The notes below the pieces were generated by a model, which searched no databases, was not told where the DNA came from, and saw only the letters and a program-made list of their open reading frames with translations. A DNA stretch of 64,000 nucleotides, taken from the NCBI RefSeq assembly GCF_014250675.1, contig NZ_JACHTG010000004.1, forward strand, positions 1,613,501 to 1,677,500. Reading direction: 5' to 3'. Positions 63,685 to 64,000 of this stretch are shown piece after piece. How positions within the stretch are numbered: the first letter of the stretch is position 1; each line of letters starts with the position of its first letter. Position numbers and translations under genes: made by a program. The stretch is from Cetobacterium sp. 8H (GTDB lineage: Bacteria > Fusobacteriota > Fusobacteriia > Fusobacteriales > Fusobacteriaceae).

Positions 63685-64000
63685 AAACCCACTTTCTTGT
63701 TTCTTTATCTACTTTTTTTATAATTTCAAGACTTTCTATCTCTTCAATTTGATGACTTTTCATCGCTTCTTCTATAATTTCATATATCTCTAAAAATTTT
63801 ATCTTTCCTTTTAAAAATAACTCTACAGCGATCTCATTTGCAGAGTTGAAAACACAAGGCATTGTTTTTCCAGTCTTACCTGCTTCAAAAGCCAACTGAA
63901 CACCTTTAAAAACTTCATTATCCACTTGTGAGAAAGTTAATTCTTTTAACTTTTTTAAATTCAATCTTTCTAAAACTATATTGCTCTCTCTACTAGGATA
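63662..64000 (-). CDS. dxr: 1-deoxy-D-xylulose 5-phosphate reductoisomerase, 3' part
   Basis: C-terminal 112 codons, open to the window edge. YPSRESNIVLERLNL, then LTFSQVDNEVFKGVQLA, CVFNSANEIAVELFLKGKI and KFLEIYEIIEEAM match the C-terminal domain of DXR of the MEP isoprenoid pathway. The catalytic part is outside the window. It overlaps the tmk-like gene start. Confidence 0.94.
   Translation of the reverse strand, partial: YPSRESNIVLERLNLKKLKELTFSQVDNEVFKGVQLAFEAGKTGKTMPCVFNSANEIAVELFLKGKIKFLEIYEIIEEAMKSHQIEEIESLEIIKKVDKETRKWVYENYGRN

Noticed and set aside
1-64000. CRISPR arrays
   Set aside because: No regularly spaced direct repeats were seen in any intergenic stretch.

Overview
The window is A+T-rich DNA of a Gram-negative anaerobe that most resembles the Fusobacteriota (Cetobacterium, Fusobacterium and relatives). 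I infer this from three things together: a Firmicute-like rplU-prp-rpmA order with a Prp-cleaved L27; outer-membrane features (a beta-barrel protein ending in Phe, an outer-membrane-type lipoprotein); and many strong GGAGG ribosome sites with short intergenic hairpins. The genus is inference; no 16S rRNA is present.

Layout. 1-2400: start of glutamate racemase, the GltS glutamate symporter and an HdeD-like membrane protein. 2410-14526: a tightly packed minus-strand operon, cls-moaB/mogA-addB-addA-thiB-thiP-spmA-spmB-ldcA, with TAATG-type overlaps. 14551-17047: a (p)ppGpp synthetase-like gene and an upstream SIR2-like gene. The SIR2-like gene runs into its neighbour through an A AAA AAG slip site, so the two are probably one protein. 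17187-24987: vitamin B6 synthesis (pdxST), mnmA, a LysE exporter, a deoxynucleoside kinase, uridine kinase, two small conserved genes, RNase M5 and guaA. guaA sits behind a guanine-type purine riboswitch with a readable terminator/antiterminator.

24990-30258 is the accessory island, placed directly after guaA. It holds an unknown-group (defence-type) reverse transcriptase, a protein resembling uracil-DNA glycosylases, broken phage tail genes, and an orphan HsdR-N-type nuclease-like protein. Several of these frames are interrupted by in-frame TAA codons. This is the region most likely to hold an undescribed system.

30330-35020 is an alpha-galactoside operon (LacI regulator, GH36 alpha-galactosidase, GPH symporter) with palindromic operator DNA upstream. 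35190-46592 holds an outer-membrane protein, an aquaporin, an oligopeptide-type binding protein with an M42 aminopeptidase, a DUF309/BFD pair, an AIM24 protein, tRNA-Leu(CAA), a 5'-nucleotidase-like enzyme, a PAS-GGDEF diguanylate cyclase and a four-gene operon of small proteins. 46737-54716 holds lepA, an MprF-like transferase, rpmA-prp-rplU, a MORN lipoprotein, RNase P RNA, a TPM protein, a Nif3-like protein and a degenerate sigma-70 paralogue. 54790-64000 holds rpoD, dnaG, a PpiD/SurA-like foldase, an NtrC-type regulator with an altered GAFTGA loop, a TetR regulator, rseP, a thymidylate-kinase-like gene and the 3' end of dxr.

Almost every convergent or operon end carries a clear hairpin terminator, and these were used to define the transcription units. 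Several genes use GTG or TTG starts, chosen here from ribosome-site spacing. All assignments come from reading motifs by eye; no database search was run.
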